Shown one piece after another: positions 1 to 12,507 of a stretch of DNA of 64,000 nucleotides. The position numbers and the translations under genes were made by a program. A model generated the notes under the pieces. That model saw nothing but the letters and a program-made list of their open reading frames with translations. It made no database searches and was not told the origin of the DNA. This stretch comes from Pteria penguin. Its lineage: Eukaryota; Mollusca; Bivalvia; Pterioida; Pteriidae. The first letter of the stretch is position 1, and every line of letters begins with the position of its first letter. The stretch is taken from the NCBI GenBank assembly GCA_035048485.1, contig CM068582.1, positions 15,604,001 through 15,668,000 on the forward strand, written 5' to 3'.

Positions 1-371
1 CCTGAAAACTAATACAGAAATGTGTTAAATGTGGTAAAATTATAGCTGACTGCATAGAATATACCAAATTATAGCTAATGTGGAGAGAAGAGAATTCATA
101 TTCTGCTATCAGTGATGTGAGGTATAACGTCCTAGAAGATGACTAAAATGCACTTGTTTCATGATGATTTGCCCTAAAATCTAATGTCTTGTATCATATC
201 TTACGCGATATTTCATAGAAACATAAAAAGTACAGAAGCTACATACTGAATGTGCGGTAGCTGTGAGCGGACAAATGCCAAACCCTCCGATAGTTTACTT
301 GTATCAAGCAGTTACCATGAGGATGGGGAGGGACGTGTGATTGGAATCGTGAGCTCCCTACTCATTCATAT
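1..371. other. AT-rich sequence, nothing recognised
   Basis: No coding, RNA or repeat signal could be supported here; the short open frames lack family motifs. Confidence 0.5.
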
Positions 372-516
372 TATAGCAGTGGCGAATTTAAAGGGGGGCC
401 TCCCCCTCCTCCATTCTCGCCACATATTTACAAGTAAAACTCCAGATTGGACACACAAAATGGCGGAGTATTTTGGCCAATACTTGATTTTCACAATGTG
501 CCCCCTCTTTTCGGAT
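372..516. repeat. G/C-run repeat starting GCAGTGGCGAATTTAAAGG
   Basis: The block starts with a GTGGCGAAT motif followed by G and C runs. It resembles sequence at 41030-41150 (on the other strand in part: the phrase CCAAAATACTC is shared), 25615-25760 and 63898-64000. The CAGTGGCG start recalls hAT-type termini, but no partner end or TSD is visible, so the class is uncertain. Confidence 0.4.
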
Positions 517-518
517 TG

Positions 519-768
519 ATTGATTGATTGATTTTGTTTAACGTCACACCACGAATATTTCACGTATATGGTGCGGGGCATACAATTTTTTGCAACGGAC
601 CCACCCGAAGCAGTGAGGGATCTTTAACATGCCATGCATACCAGGACACGAGGCCTCGGTTTTTACTGTCTTGTCCGAAAGACAGGACACCGGCATGACA
701 AGAGAGGGATTCGAACCCCGGCCTCCCGATCAGGAGGCGAGCGCGATACCATTTGGCCACTGGACATA
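519..768 (-). mobile_element. tRNA-derived SINE, full-length-like
   Basis: Read on the minus strand it has a tRNA-like head (TGGCCAAATGG as box A region, GGTTCGAATCC as box B), then a conserved body (TTTCGGACAAGACAG, AAAGATCCCTCACTGC, TTCGGGTGGGTCCG) and a 3' tail of ATCA/ATTG repeats. The same body occurs at 18993, 39205 and 50412. The layout matches molluscan tRNA-derived SINEs with a conserved central domain; the exact family is not assignable by eye. Confidence 0.85.
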
Positions 769-1357
769 GTAAAAGGCATACCCATTCAAATATCATACTT
801 GACTACACGTACACGTACTTAATACCCATTGATATATATTTTAAGTGAGAAACCCCTCCCCCAATAACATATTGGTTTGCCTTAAAAGTATATTCTGTTC
901 TGACCGTACGTTTGTATATAACTTTATACAGAAACTTAACACCCCTCCCTCTCCATGCATTTTACAAAAATCGTACGAAGGAGTTTTTGAAGCATCTCTA
1001 CAACATCAAATTCGCCAAACTGTTTATTTACAGTAGTAATATTATCATGAAGATGAATTTGAAGTCGGACTGACATAGAGAGATTGTCCAGTGTTCAGAA
1101 TATATGCATAAATGTATGTTAGATTCATGTTCGTCATATAAGTCTCTTCCCGTCTCAAAATGGAATATACGACATGCGAGGACTCATTGATATGTTGTGA
1201 GCCTTGTATTGAAGGAGGTTTGCAGAGATTTCCTTTTTCTTCCATACTATTCCCTGACTATATAAGGCCGTGTGCCCGAAGACTGGTGTCATTTGGTCAT
1301 TTCATATAAACGAGGTACGTAGCACTCTAAATAACCAAGGCAAGTGACTTTTGCAAA
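769..1357. other. no gene; likely mariner 5' flank
   Basis: No coding signal. The last 100 bases probably belong to the 5' end of the mariner copy that follows, but I could not pair its terminal inverted repeats. Confidence 0.4.
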
Positions 1358-2760
1358 ATGGACAAAATCGGTGAAAGATTTGCATAGAAAAGAATTAGCA
1401 TCATATCCATACTGATATACTAGCAACGCTAGTGAAAGATACCCCTTCATATGCTACAGTAAAATGATGAGTGGCGAAATTTAAGCGCGTCATTAAGAGC
1501 TTTGAGTATGACCCCGTCCTGGAAAGCCTGTCACTGTTGCAGCCCCAGAAATGGTCAATAAAGTCTATGATATTGTTATGACTGACAGGCAAGTTACAGA
1601 AAGATATATAGCCTGTACAGTTGGCATTTCCCAAGAAAGAGTGCATTCCATTCTGACAGAGAATATTGCAATAAGAAATTTTTTCCAGCCCGTTGGGTAC
1701 CAAGACTTCTGACAGTTGATCAGAAGCATACCAGACGCACTTTGTCGCGTGCTAATCTGAACATTTTAGAGGTAGATCTTCCTAACTTTCTTCAGAGATG
1801 TGTTGCTATGGATGAAGCATGGGTCCATCATTTCACCCACGAGGGCAAAAAAAAAAAAAAAAAAAAAAAACAGAAGACATCTGACGAAGCTGTACGACAC
1901 AAATCGTCAAGGACATGTACACAAAACACGATAAAAGTGGAATATAAAAGGAAAAACGACATTACAAAAATATTCGATTGTGCTGTGGTTATGATACCGA
2001 CTTAGGACGGTCAATTGAAGTAACAAAGGTCATGCAATTGGAGTGGTTAACGGGTTTATGGGTGCCCACGTTTCCACTCACCGCATTTATAAGCAGCACA
2101 ATCAAAGGACACACATTTAAAGATTTATAAATAATCCTCCATTTAGAGGACAAGGATCAACAAGTTACTCAATAGGAGAGGTCATAAAAATTTTATTATA
2201 CTCGAAACGTTTATAGAATAATATGTTGGTATCAATAATATGTAGGGCGACAATAATCTAAACAATGGAAGAACCCTGGTTCGTCCCCGCCAAAGACGGC
2301 AACAACTATTCCATCAGCCTCGGTTCCTGGGATGTTGATGATATTCTCATAGTAGATTATCTCCAAAAGGGACAAACAATCAATGGCACATACTATGTAT
2401 TACTTTTGAGGCAGTTACGAAAAACTATTCAAATTAAGCGCCGCGGAAAACTGAGCAAAGGTGTGTTCTTCCACCAGGACAATGCCCCTGATCACAAGTC
2501 TGCCATTATCATGGCTGCCATCAACGATTGTGGCTTTAAATTGACTGAGCATCTGCCTTATTTTCTTGATCTCGCTCCATCAGACTTTCATCTACATGTA
2601 TTTCCAAAACTGAAAAGGGCCATTTCTGGTACATACTTTCAGTCAGATATTGACGTCATACATGCAATGAACGGTCAAGAAATGAACTTCTTTAAAAGAG
2701 GCCCATAAACATCGCTGGCAAAAGTGTATAGATACTGAAGGGGATTATGTTGAAAAATAA
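1358..2760 (+). pseudogene. decayed mariner transposase, interrupted
   Basis: Successive frames give mariner transposase blocks in the right order: an ATG at 1358 with MDKIGERF, a helix-turn-helix region (PSYATVK, WVAKFKR, VGISQERVHSIL), the first catalytic region (MDEAWVHHF at about 1808-1837), SKQW-like residues after 2258, IVDYLQKGQTINGTYY, the second motif FHQDNAPDHKS, LAPSDFHL-PKLK for the third acid of the DD34D triad, and the C-terminal HRWQKCIDTEGDYVEK ending at 2760. Stops and frameshifts (for example near 2325 and 2700) and a ~0.4-kb insertion at 1850-2258 make it inactive. It belongs to the Tc1/mariner superfamily and would have cut and pasted its own element at TA sites. Family assignment is secure; exact subfamily and terminal repeats are not. 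Confidence 0.88.
1850..2258 (+). mobile_element. short inserted element inside mariner (copy 1)
   Basis: A poly-A run (1847-1870) and about 390 bp break the mariner reading frame between HHFTHEGK and the SKQW region. Positions about 1869-2200 match 28774-29104, which in turn interrupts an unrelated RT relic. Shared landmarks are CAGAAGACATCTG, GACTTAGGACGGTCAATTG and GCACAATCAAAGGACACAC. A 60-bp piece recurs at 27642. The element is non-coding in this copy and its class is unknown. Confidence 0.7.
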
Positions 2761-2935
2761 TACAATATGTCCACCAAATTTCAAACTTTTACATACGAGA
2801 TTCACAACATATCAATCAGCACTCGTACGACATCAGGCGCCCTACAACTATTAGCTTAATGACCTGTGGGATCGAGATACTGAATCTTTTAACTACTACG
2901 TGTTATTCTTAAATCATAAATCAAGCGTTATTCAA

Positions 2936-3450
2936 GATCTGGCCGACATACTCCTGTACTCACACGGAGCTGAATTCATTCGGGCTTTGCTTTCGCAATG
3001 AAAGAAAAAATTGGCTCTTGGCTTCAATTTCACTTACAGATATATAGATGGCTTGCTTTCAATTAATAATCCTTCATTCGCGGATTACCTTAGCATGTTC
3101 TATCCAAGTGAACTGGAGGTGAAAGAAACTACAAAAAGTAGTAATTTTACTTCGTATTTAGATATTATGTTGTCTTTTGACATCGAACACCTCACTATAT
3201 GACAAACGTGACGATTTCAATTTCGCTATCACAAATTTTCCTATCATAAGTAGCAACATTCCATCATCGGCCGCATACGGCGTTTTCATATCTCAGTTAA
3301 TACGTTATTCCAGAGCATGTTCAGATTACAATGACTTTGTTCCGAGGGCTAGGCGATTTTCAGATAAGCAACTCAACCAGGGTTATATACATGTATGTAC
3401 TAGACTAACAACGTCACAGAGGAAGTTCTATGGTCGTTACTAGACTCTTA
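2936..3450 (+). pseudogene. reverse-transcriptase relic (RYIDD type), C-terminal half
   Basis: Two frames together give the order expected of a metazoan retroelement RT: DLADILLYSHGAEFIR, FNFTYRYIDGLLSINN (the catalytic box, with G instead of the second D), SYLDIML, LYDKRDDFNFAITNFP, AYGVFISQLIRYSRAC and RKFYGRY at about 3421-3440. A frameshift lies at about 3180. The second catalytic Asp is lost and the N-terminal part is missing, so the copy is dead. I place it among RTs with a YIDD box, possibly Penelope-like, but cannot assign a clade by eye. The same RT family is seen at 28560-29300. Confidence 0.75.
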
Positions 3451-4849
3451 CTACACAATATGATATCTCGTTATCCAGACTTTTGAATGATATTCTGGAC
3501 TGAAACCAATACCGATCATTTTACACAGATTCGACACCTTCTATACTAGGTTATACCTATTGGACTTCTCCATATATAAATATAACTCTTTCTACTGGGT
3601 ATATATGACGGGCGTTGCTAGCAAACAGGAGATGCTCACTCTCTCCGGGTACCTGATCTCGCTCCATCAAGGGGGTTCACATATGCTCTTCAAGTAGTGA
3701 TTTTTGGTTGTTTTCTATTTGGTTTTCATTTCACTGATTTTGTATGTTGTCTTCTTTAAATAATGGAGTTCACCACAGTTTTACAGAATATTCAGTCACT
3801 TAACAAGTATCAACTTGACGTGCCCTTTTTGGAAAATCGGCCCCTTAGAGTCAGTGAAATCGTATATAGGCTACAAATGTTCACCGTTGGTCAAGGTTTT
3901 GGCAGATGTGTTTTAACATACTTGTGCAGCACTTTGACCCTAGCTTATTTTAAGATATCCAGTTACCGTCAAAAATGTACACAATCCTGTGACTTTTACC
4001 TTTGACCTATGGACCTAAAATAGTATAGGGAATCTGCTTGGATCATGGGCAACCTATATCCTTAGTATAATAACACTACGATAAAAATGCATCTAGTTAC
4101 AACCAAGAAACTTTGTGCTTACGGACGAACACACAATGAATCCCAATTGAGAGTATCTACTTCAAAGGCGGTCTCTCATGAAATGAAGTGGCATGACTCT
4201 AGGTCAAGATATTCCACCAAGGATCAGTTAGTGCTGGGCTAGAATCCCACTGCACCGCAATTAAATTCCGAGTTATCCGTCATGTTTCTGTAGATAAGAA
4301 TCTTCATTGCTTTAAATGAGTCTGTATATCTATCTCAAAAGACCCTAAGTACGGCATGTAATTAAATTGTATCAGGAAACATTGAACATATCAGTATCTC
4401 CCTTTAATCACAGCTCTGTCCTTAGATGTGAGGTTTTGCTCTCTAAGGTACATCTGGAAATTTCTTTACACTTCAAAGATTTTGGATTTCCAGTTTCAGC
4501 CTTGAGGATCAAAGACAAGACATAACTTGTTGGAATGCACAGATGGTACAGTAAAAGATATTTAATTGATAAACCTGTTTTTATAGTTTTAATACTGGAT
4601 CGTTCATAAAACTGAAAAACAAATAATTTTTTAAATTATTTAGGCATTAATATTTACAGCAAGTAACTTAAACATTAGCTCACATTACCGTACACAAGGC
4701 ATAGAGGATCAATACATAAATAGAAATATATAATAAAAAGAATTCAGGCTGGGATCGGGTATATAGTCGAGACAACATGCCCCCACCCAACAAAATGAAG
4801 AACTATTTAACAAGGTGGAAAACTTAAAAATGGTAGCAAGGCCTTCTTT
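3451..4849. other. duplicated non-coding stretch
   Basis: Contains the 3' remains of the RT relic up to about 3715, then sequence duplicated at 30781-32480 (for example the ATGGAGTTCACCACAG block). No intact gene; the open frame at 3763 is shared in part by copy B but is not conserved as protein. Confidence 0.5.
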
Positions 4850-5642
4850 TGCATATTTCTATAAAAATAAAGAAATGCAATGCCTAGCATGGCATAATAC
4901 GCCCATCGCTTACTTTGAAGGGATGAAGTTTGAAAGTATTGAAGCATTCCCCTTTGCCAACAATTCTGTGAAATATTATTCAAATCCGTGTAGTGGGTAG
5001 AAGTTATGGATTTACTAAAGATTTACCCATCCTATGCACTGTGACCTTGTCCTTGCAGACATGACCTTGCTTCAAAGTCATAACACACCCTTGGGTCCTT
5101 GGCACCCACTTTGTGAACTATCGCTCAAATCCATGCAAGGGGAAAAAAGCTATGGCCAGGAAAAATATTTATCCATGATATGCAGTGTGACCTTGACCTT
5201 GGAGATATAACCCTTGAGTCAGGTCATGACACACCCTTGGGTCCTTGGCAACAATTCTGTGAAATATTATTCATATCAATGCAGTGTGTAGCAAGGGTTT
5301 CCTACCAAGTAATACTACGACCGTAACCTTTGACCTCTGACCTTAAAAAACAATAAGCATCTTTGTCTTGGCATGAGAAGTAAGGGTACCAAGTTTAACA
5401 GTCCTAGCCCAATGGTTTGATTTGTATCCTGCCTACAAGGGTTTTTACCAAGTAGTACTACGACCTTGACCTTAGACTCTAACCTTGAAAAACAATAGGC
5501 ATCTTTGTCTTAGTATAAGAACTAAAGGTACCAAGTTTGACAGTCTTAGCCCTGCGGTTTAGTCTATATCCTGCCTACACGGTTCGTATAGACTGAAAAC
5601 GCCATACCATAATACATCCTGTCAAAGACGGGCGTATAAAAA
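4850..5642 (+). repeat. pearl/HINE-like repeat, duplicated at 33471-34282
   Basis: Begins with a GCCTAGCATGGCATAATACG-type left end (about 4880), has three or more imperfect internal repeats (TGACCTTG..., CACACCCTTGGGTCCTTGG, TTTCCTACCAAGTA), and ends with a GC-rich hairpin followed by GTATAAAAATC at 5642. Same left and right ends recur through the window. Rich in TGACCTTG. Confidence 0.7.
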
Positions 5643-7427
5643 TCACAAAGAAAGATACTACAAAATGAAATCTAAATGAGTATATCCCATATACTGGTTT
5701 AATTCTATTGCGATACAGAGGTATTCCTGTAATGACTGCGCTTTATATCATAAAACATTATGGTTACATCATACTAAGTTTAGTTTATACTAAATTGTGA
5801 CGTAAGTCTGATAATTGGGCTGCTGCTTGATGAAAACTGAGCGTATTAAATACAGCAAGACAGATCATGTATCAAACTTAAGTACTCAATATTCCGTACA
5901 CATTATGCATTTATGTTACAAAATATAATATATATACATATTCACACATATAATAAAGTATAGTATATAAAGTCAAGCAGGTTACAATTCATACAACATC
6001 AGATCATCAATAAAATATAAATTGTACAATCATTGCAAAACAGGTTACCAAATGTAAATACATCAATACATATAATTGTTTCTTTGTTCATTACTGCCAC
6101 ACTATGCTGTTTTTATTATGTGGTGGTGACCATTGGTTAGCATTGGTGGGACTAGAAAGTCTTGGTCAGAAACACTGGCAACAGAAGTTCACATAACGAG
6201 ATGTAACCAAGACCCTACAAAAGGTGTTCCATCAAAGGCAACATATGCACAGTTCACTCTTAATAAATCAGACACAAATAATTCAAGAATTAGAGGTCAA
6301 CCATGCACTTTCACAAAACGTTTGACATTATTGTGATCAAATGAATAATTGAGTTCTTTGCTTCATGTAAATGAATACCAAATCCTCATCAAGCAATATA
6401 AAATTCTATTTCTAAATGAACTTTAGTAAATTTGATAGTAATCTATTTGTTCTATAAGTTCTATATAGCCAATTAAAATGGAAAATGAAAGGTAATCTGA
6501 ATGGTTAAAAAATGGAAAATGAATGTTAAATTGTATGAAAATGGTTATATACCTTTGTAATCAATTACATGATGGCAAACCATTTTTTATGAAATGGGAA
6601 AGAAAATGGAAATGAATAAAATGGAAAATGAATGGAAAACAAATGGATTTCGTTTTGCTAAGGGGTCTTTTTTTTTCTTGAGTTTAGGGTATTCTTATCT
6701 GTAAAATAATTCAACAATATAAAATCCTAGTATTTAAATTATTATTTAAGATACACAAAATGAAAAGATATCAGATATCAAAATAAAAATGATTACAGTA
6801 AAAATGATTACTGCTGTAGAAACCAATTATCGGGGAGGAATTTGCCAGTTGAGTTAATTAAAATCAAGAAAAATAAGAATTAAAAAACACCAATATGTCA
6901 ATCTCCTTTTGCCAAGTGTCAAATCAACTCCTCTTGACTACAACTATGACACATGTGAGTATATCAATTATGTACATTTCAGTAATTGCACTGCTATCAA
7001 CTCGGATGATTTTAAATCCACTAAAGATCTGCATGCTATAATTCAAAGACTAAATTGAATAAGAAATCAACTGCAGAAACTTCCCATATCAATATTTATT
7101 AAAACATTTATCACATTTTTAAAATTCAAATCACAGTTTTATTTGGATCACATATATTATTACATATACTCAAAAATTATTCTGTGTTAAAAAAAATATT
7201 TTTACAGAAAAAAACATAGAAGTCGGAATTCCAAGTGTTAGTAACAATAAATATGTTTAAGTAGAATAAAATTCATCAAAATTGAACCCCTCCCCCCACA
7301 TCAAATATATCTCATACAGCCAAATACAATACACATACACAATGTATTTATTTTACACAAACACACATACACATGTCATCACATAGAAATCTTAGGACAT
7401 TATTTAAACTAATAATATACAAATATA
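5643..7427. other. duplicated non-coding stretch downstream of gene A
   Basis: No coding signal. Much of it aligns with 34400-36990 in copy B (for example GGGCTGCTGCTTGATGAAAAC and GTATAGTATATAAAGTCAAGCAGG). The uninterrupted site TTACATATACTC near 7160-7175 is the empty site for the pogo-like insertion at 35567. Confidence 0.6.
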
Positions 7428-7583
7428 AAGATTCGAAGAAGTCCTCCAAAGGGAAGTTCGGTACATAAAAAGTAAAGGAACACCTTTACTTTTTTATATA
7501 TATATATATAAAGTAAAGGAACACAAACACTCTGTATTGCAAATTTTCGGCCTCACGACCTTTGGAGGATTTCTTCGAATCTT
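7428..7583. mobile_element. foldback element, 26-bp inverted arms
   Basis: AAGATTCGAAGAAGTCCTCC at the left is matched by its reverse complement at the right (about 7558-7583). Between the arms lie AGTAAAGGAACAC repeats and a TA stretch. The aligned region of copy B (36930-36990) lacks it, so it is either an insertion after duplication or a loss from B. Confidence 0.65.
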
Positions 7584-7681
7584 TATTATATATATATAAT
7601 ATATATATATTGATTTACCTATGATCAAGTTTGCTTAATAGATTTCATGAAATATTTTTGCAAACTTTTATGGAAATAGTT

Positions 7682-7791
7682 TTAAATACTTTCAAATGGT
7701 AATGAGGCTGAAATAGACTTTTTCAGGAAGGACCAGTAAGTCTGGTTTGTGTTTGTTTCATTCCTAGATCTATTGGACTCAATGTCTTTTT
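7682..7791 (-). pseudogene. gene A last exon (alternative tail)
   Basis: Acceptor TTTCTTTCAG then an open frame in phase 1 giving EKDIESNRSRNETNTNQTY and on to a stop at 7682. Copy B has the same first 11 codons and then diverges: 1.6 kb (about 37130-38745) separates the two halves there. So the two copies encode different C termini. Confidence 0.6.
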
Positions 7792-7988
7792 CTGAAAGAA
7801 ACACCAAAAAAACAAATTAATCACTTTTGTATCATTAATTGTTGAAACATCCAATTACATATATACTATTGAAATAAAAATCAAGTTCAATTGATATAAT
7901 AAGGAGATTTAAATCATTTCATGTTATCATCTCAGAAAGTATGTTTGTATATATGAATATATGATGTGGCTTCGGTGTTTTTGTTATC

Positions 7989-8160
<172 letters not shown>

Positions 8161-9469
8161 TGTCACATTGACATATTAACCGCAAAAGACTGTTGAAACT
8201 TTGACAAGTTTGCACTATATTGTTCATACTTTCCCCACTGGGCCTTAGAGGGAGACATAATGGGCAGGCTTTATGTAGTGGTAAAGCATTTGGTCAACAG
8301 TGAATGTGATCTGGGTTTAATCTCAGATTATTCCAAAATTTGTATGAGTTTGAAAAAGTGATGTAATTGAAAGAATATTGAAAGAGATGGAAAACTTAAA
8401 TGAAATACATTTAGGATATACAGACTGTGATATCTCAAGAAAGTTACACTTTTACATTTTTTTTAAATTATGCTTTTCATTGTACAATATTACTCAAGAG
8501 TCTAGAATTGTACTACATGTAGTATGGGAAGATATTATAACCAATAACAGCTTTGAAACTGATATCAGTCATATCTTCTCTCACTTGATGTGACTTTATT
8601 ACACCTATGTGTAGTTTTATTTATAATTTATCATTTTAACATGGGAAAACAAAAGGATCTGTAACCAGGAATCTACAATGAAATGACAAAATCCTTTTAT
8701 ATGAAAAAATAAAGCTCAGATTAAAGTGGGTTTTTCTTAAAGTCCAAGGTCAAGACCAAAAGTCAAAGGCCATGATAATTATCTAATAAAAGCTCTTGTC
8801 ATGAGGAACTTATGTGTGAAGTATCACAGCCCTACCCCTATTGCGTCAAAAGATATAGTCCAGGTTAAAGTATTGAAATAAGAACAAAGTTCATGGTCAA
8901 AGTCAATATGTCAAATGTCATGGTGTCAAATCAAAACCCCACTCCTTATGGTTCAAAAGATATCGTCAAGGTCAAAGTTTCCTCTAAGGAAGCCTAGCCC
9001 TCCCGACTATCGTCCAGGCAAGCTAATTAATGAGGAAATGTAATTTCATGTCTGTAAACTTTTTGAATGGCTGCAATGATGACAATATTGAATTCAATAT
9101 TGAATTTTAAAGTGTGGAGGCTCCCTCCCCCAGTTATTCAGGACTCAAGATAACACAGGTGTTGGCCCAGGTCAACAACCCTGCTTAATATCATTGAAAT
9201 CCATAAAGGCAGTAAGAAGTTACGGCCAAGAGAGGAATTTAACAACACCTTCCTCCCTTTTATTCTTCTACGTCAAAAATGTAAGAATACAGAAGAAATA
9301 ATAACAGTGATATATATTTACATCAATGTTCATATATAATTGTAGCACAAATTTAAATATGAAGAGATTAAGTGAGAAATGAATTTCTAATAATTTTCCA
9401 AAAAGTTTCTCAAAAAGAAGCTGTGTTTGTAAAACTCAATGGCAACAAAGTCCAAAAAAGTTATTCATA
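8161..9469. other. intron of gene A, duplicated repeats
   Basis: Lies between the last two exons of gene A. Aligns with 39080-39660 and 42150-43940 in B. Contains AAGGTCAA-type repeat fragments (8740-9000). No exon seen. The uninterrupted sites near 8470, 8315 and 9003 are empty sites for B insertions. Confidence 0.6.
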
Positions 9470-10266
9470 GTGTGAAGGTCATTGTCGAGGTAAAAAGATT
9501 CAGCGACCTAGGTGTCATTTGAAAGGGCTTTATTACTTGAGTATGCATGTCAATTATGAAGTCTCTATCCCTGACGGTTCAAAAGATATGGCCAAGGTTA
9601 AAGTTGACCACAGACAAACAAACAAACGCAGACAAAAAGGACAAAACAATATGCCCCTGATCTATCAATCTGGAGACATACAAAAAAAAAAATCAAAGAC
9701 ACATTGCTCCCATAGAAACTGCCATTATGCTATCAATGTCAAAAACATTCTAAGTTCAAGGGCCATAACTCTGGCAAAACCAAGACAATCACAACGAAAT
9801 GCAAACTGGTACTTACCCTCATTGATATAAAGTTATATGCCAAGTTTCATTCCAATACCTTGAAAGACTGCATAAAAAAGTCTGGAAAACTGTAAAATCC
9901 TTCAGATTTTCTAATTTCAAGGGCCATAACTCTGGCAAAACCAAGTCAATCACACCTATATGTGAACTGGTACCTACGTTCATTGATATAAAGTTATATG
10001 TCAAGTTTCAATCCAATATATTGAAAGACTGCCAAAATAAGTCCAAAAACTGTTAAATTCTTTAAGGACAATAACTCTGGCAAAAGGAAGTCAATCACAC
10101 CAAAATGCAAACCGGTATTTACCCTCTTTGATATAAAGTTATATACTAAGTTTCAATCCAATACTTTGAAAGACTGCAGAAGAAAGTCTGGAAAACATAA
10201 CCTCATGCCGACAGACGGACAATGCCATAACATAATATGTCCCATCCATGACGGGCATATAAAAAT
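9470..10266 (+). repeat. pearl/HINE-like element with internal tandem units
   Basis: Starts with GTGAAGGTCATTGTCGAGG and has about three units of ~155 bp around GGCCATAACTCTGGCAAAA (9760, 9924, 10070). Ends with hairpin CCCATCCATGACGGG and CATATAAAAATG. Partly duplicated at 43950-44400, where fewer internal units are present. Confidence 0.7.
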
Positions 10267-11290
10267 GAAAGCCATATCTCTTACTATTCAACAGATATGT
10301 CCAACGTCATGGAGTTTTAAAAAATGGACTTTTAAGTTAATGTCAAATGATGCTGTACCAATGAGGCTAAAATCATCAAAGTTAACACACATGTTCTCCA
10401 TGGTGACAAGAAATTGCCTGTCGTTTGTTAGGGTTAAGCATAGGTCACGGTCAAAGTCAAATTTTAATATTGTCGGGAAAAACTGAATTATGGTACACTT
10501 CATATGTTTCATGGTCATAAGTCAGGATGAAGGTCAAGGTCACATTTATAAATTATTAGGAAACCTTGAAGACAAGACTTCCACAGTACTATATACAACA
10601 GTGTACTGAATTTCATTCAAAATTCTGAAAAACAGAATTCTCATTGACTATATGTCAATAAACAGGCCATAACTGAGACAACGGTATACTAAATTTCAGT
10701 AAAATACCTCACAGTATAAAAATTTTTTACAAAAATAAATATTCTACAGAGTTTTGATCAATGTTCAGTCAAAAACAGTCCATAATTCAATCAGAAATAG
10801 ACATAATCTCAAGAAATTCAAACTTGTTCTTTCACTCGGTTATAGTGTACAAATTTTCAATCAAATATCTCAAAGTTTAAGTTAAAATACTTCTGGAAAA
10901 CAGAATTTTCATTGATTTTCACTCAAATAAGGGCTACAACTCAGTCAAAAATAAATGGAATCTACAGAAATGCAAAATTCATCTGTAACTCTACTACACT
11001 GTATATTGATTAATGTACTAACTTTCAATCAAATACCTCATAGCTTAAGCTAAAATACTTTCTGAAAACAAAATTTTCATAATTCAAGAGCCATATTGCA
11101 GTAAAAGTTTTTTACAAAATCCCATGAAATGTAATCTTGATTTGTAACTCTTCTTTATAGAATTGACTACCAACTTTCAAGCTTACACCTCAAACATTAA
11201 GTCAAAATAGTTCAGGAAAACAAAAGTGACAGACAGATGGGCAAAGAGATTGATGGGAAGAGATTAAACCTATAGTCCCCCTAGTTTCAC
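10267..11290. other. duplicated intronic repeat block
   Basis: Imperfect internal repeats (CTCATTGACTAT, CAATCAAATACCTCA, GGAAAACAGAATTTTCAT). Matches 44400-45420 in copy B, so it predates the duplication. No exon recognised. Confidence 0.55.
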
Positions 11291-11294
11291 TATT

Positions 11295-11720
11295 AGCAGA
11301 TTAAACAAGAGCAATGCCTAACGTGGTATAATACGCCCATCACTTAGTTTGAAGGGGATCAATCTGAATGAATGCCAAAGTTACAATCCAATACCTTGAA
11401 ACACTGCATAAAGAAATCCGGAAAACTGTAAAATCCTTGCAAATTTCTAAGTTCAAGGGGCATAACTCTATCAAATCCAAAGCAGTCATACCCAAATGCG
11501 AATTGGTACTGACCCTCAGTGATATAAAGTAATATACCAAGTTTTAATTCAATACCTTTAAAGACTGCAGAAAAAAGTTTGGAAAACATGACCCCGGACA
11601 GACAGACGCACGGACAACGCCATAACATAATACGTCCCATCTTATGACTGGTATAAAAACCAAACAATGTCTGGTAATCAGTGTTAAGCTACCTCATGAT
11701 TTCATCAGGGTTAAGTAATA
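11295..11720 (+). repeat. pearl/HINE-like insertion present only in copy A
   Basis: Left end AAACAAGAGCAATGCCTAAC, internal GGCATAACTCTATC, right hairpin region CCCATCTTATGACTGG followed by TATAAAAAC near 11660. The B sequence runs from TTTCACTAGTAACAAG directly on (45420-45440), so this copy is A-specific. Confidence 0.65.
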
Positions 11721-11938
11721 AGTTTGTTACCTAACAAACTTTTGTGTAAATAAATGCACTAGCAAGAAAGATAAATCTTACTACATGTACATGCAAGTCA
11801 TATCTTTGTGTTGCCAATCTTTAACTTAAACCATTTTGCAACTAGAATATTAATCATCTAAATGGTCACTCTTAATCCAAATTATCAAGAGTTGACTGTA
11901 GATTTGTGTATTAACTGGTCCTAATCTAATCTTCTTAC

Positions 11939-12507
11939 CTCTTAAGAATTCCTTAGGATTGTCAAATGCCTTTTCCTTAAAAAGGAGATCTATAAGATAA
12001 AGAAAGCCATAGTGTCTGCATTCATATCCTGCTGCTTCCTCCTGATGTTCTATAGTAAAATCATCCTCAGACACTCCATCTGCATCACATCGTAGTCTGA
12101 TGACTTCTAGTTTTTCCTTCTTTGTCAGTTCAAACTCATTTGATAAGTCAATTGTGCAGTTGTTAAATTCTTCCATATATTCATTCTCCTGCATAAATTT
12201 TTCTGTGGCCGTTATAACTTTAACACTTCCTGCACCTACATTTTCCATCTCAGAGTTCAACCCTCTGAGACCGCCATGATCTATCAGCCAGTAGTGAGGG
12301 ATGATCAGAAAGTATGCAGTGTCTTTTTGAAGATTAAAATGTGCATATTCCGTTCTAATTAGAACACATTCAAGTGTTATAAACTCTTTTTTCAAGTACT
12401 CTACTAGACCCTTTTTACCTGTCCCAGGTTTTCCTGTTATAACAACTTCCTTGTGTTCCTTTAAACACTCTGCTGCTTTTTTATGGCCCTTTCATGCTGA
12501 AACTGCC
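11939..12507 (-). pseudogene. gene A nSTAND3-like exon with 1-nt frameshift
   Basis: Acceptor TACTTTTTTACAG then GGCAGTTTCAGCATGAAAGG; donor AAGAG/GTAAGA at 11938-11937. One base is missing relative to copy B between IKK and the CLKEHKE region, giving a stop after 15 codons. Downstream the frame is open and shows ITGKPGTGKKGLVEYL (Walker A with Lys at the Ser/Thr position, as in B), FLIIPHYWLIDHGGLRGLNS, VITATEKFMQE and CRHYGFLYLIDLLF. A translation from an internal start could not include Walker A correctly without the shift. Confidence 0.8.

Noticed and set aside
519..768. A tRNA gene on the minus strand
   Set aside because: The A and B boxes belong to a SINE head; the cloverleaf is not complete and the body follows directly.
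1401..1703. 100-aa minus-strand ORF
   Set aside because: Antisense shadow of the mariner transposase relic.
11340..11667. 66-aa and 102-aa minus-strand ORFs (similar ones near 9819, 14796, 20687, 44079)
   Set aside because: They recur in every HINE-like repeat as translations of AAGGTATTGGAATGAAACTT-type DNA and do not keep frame.
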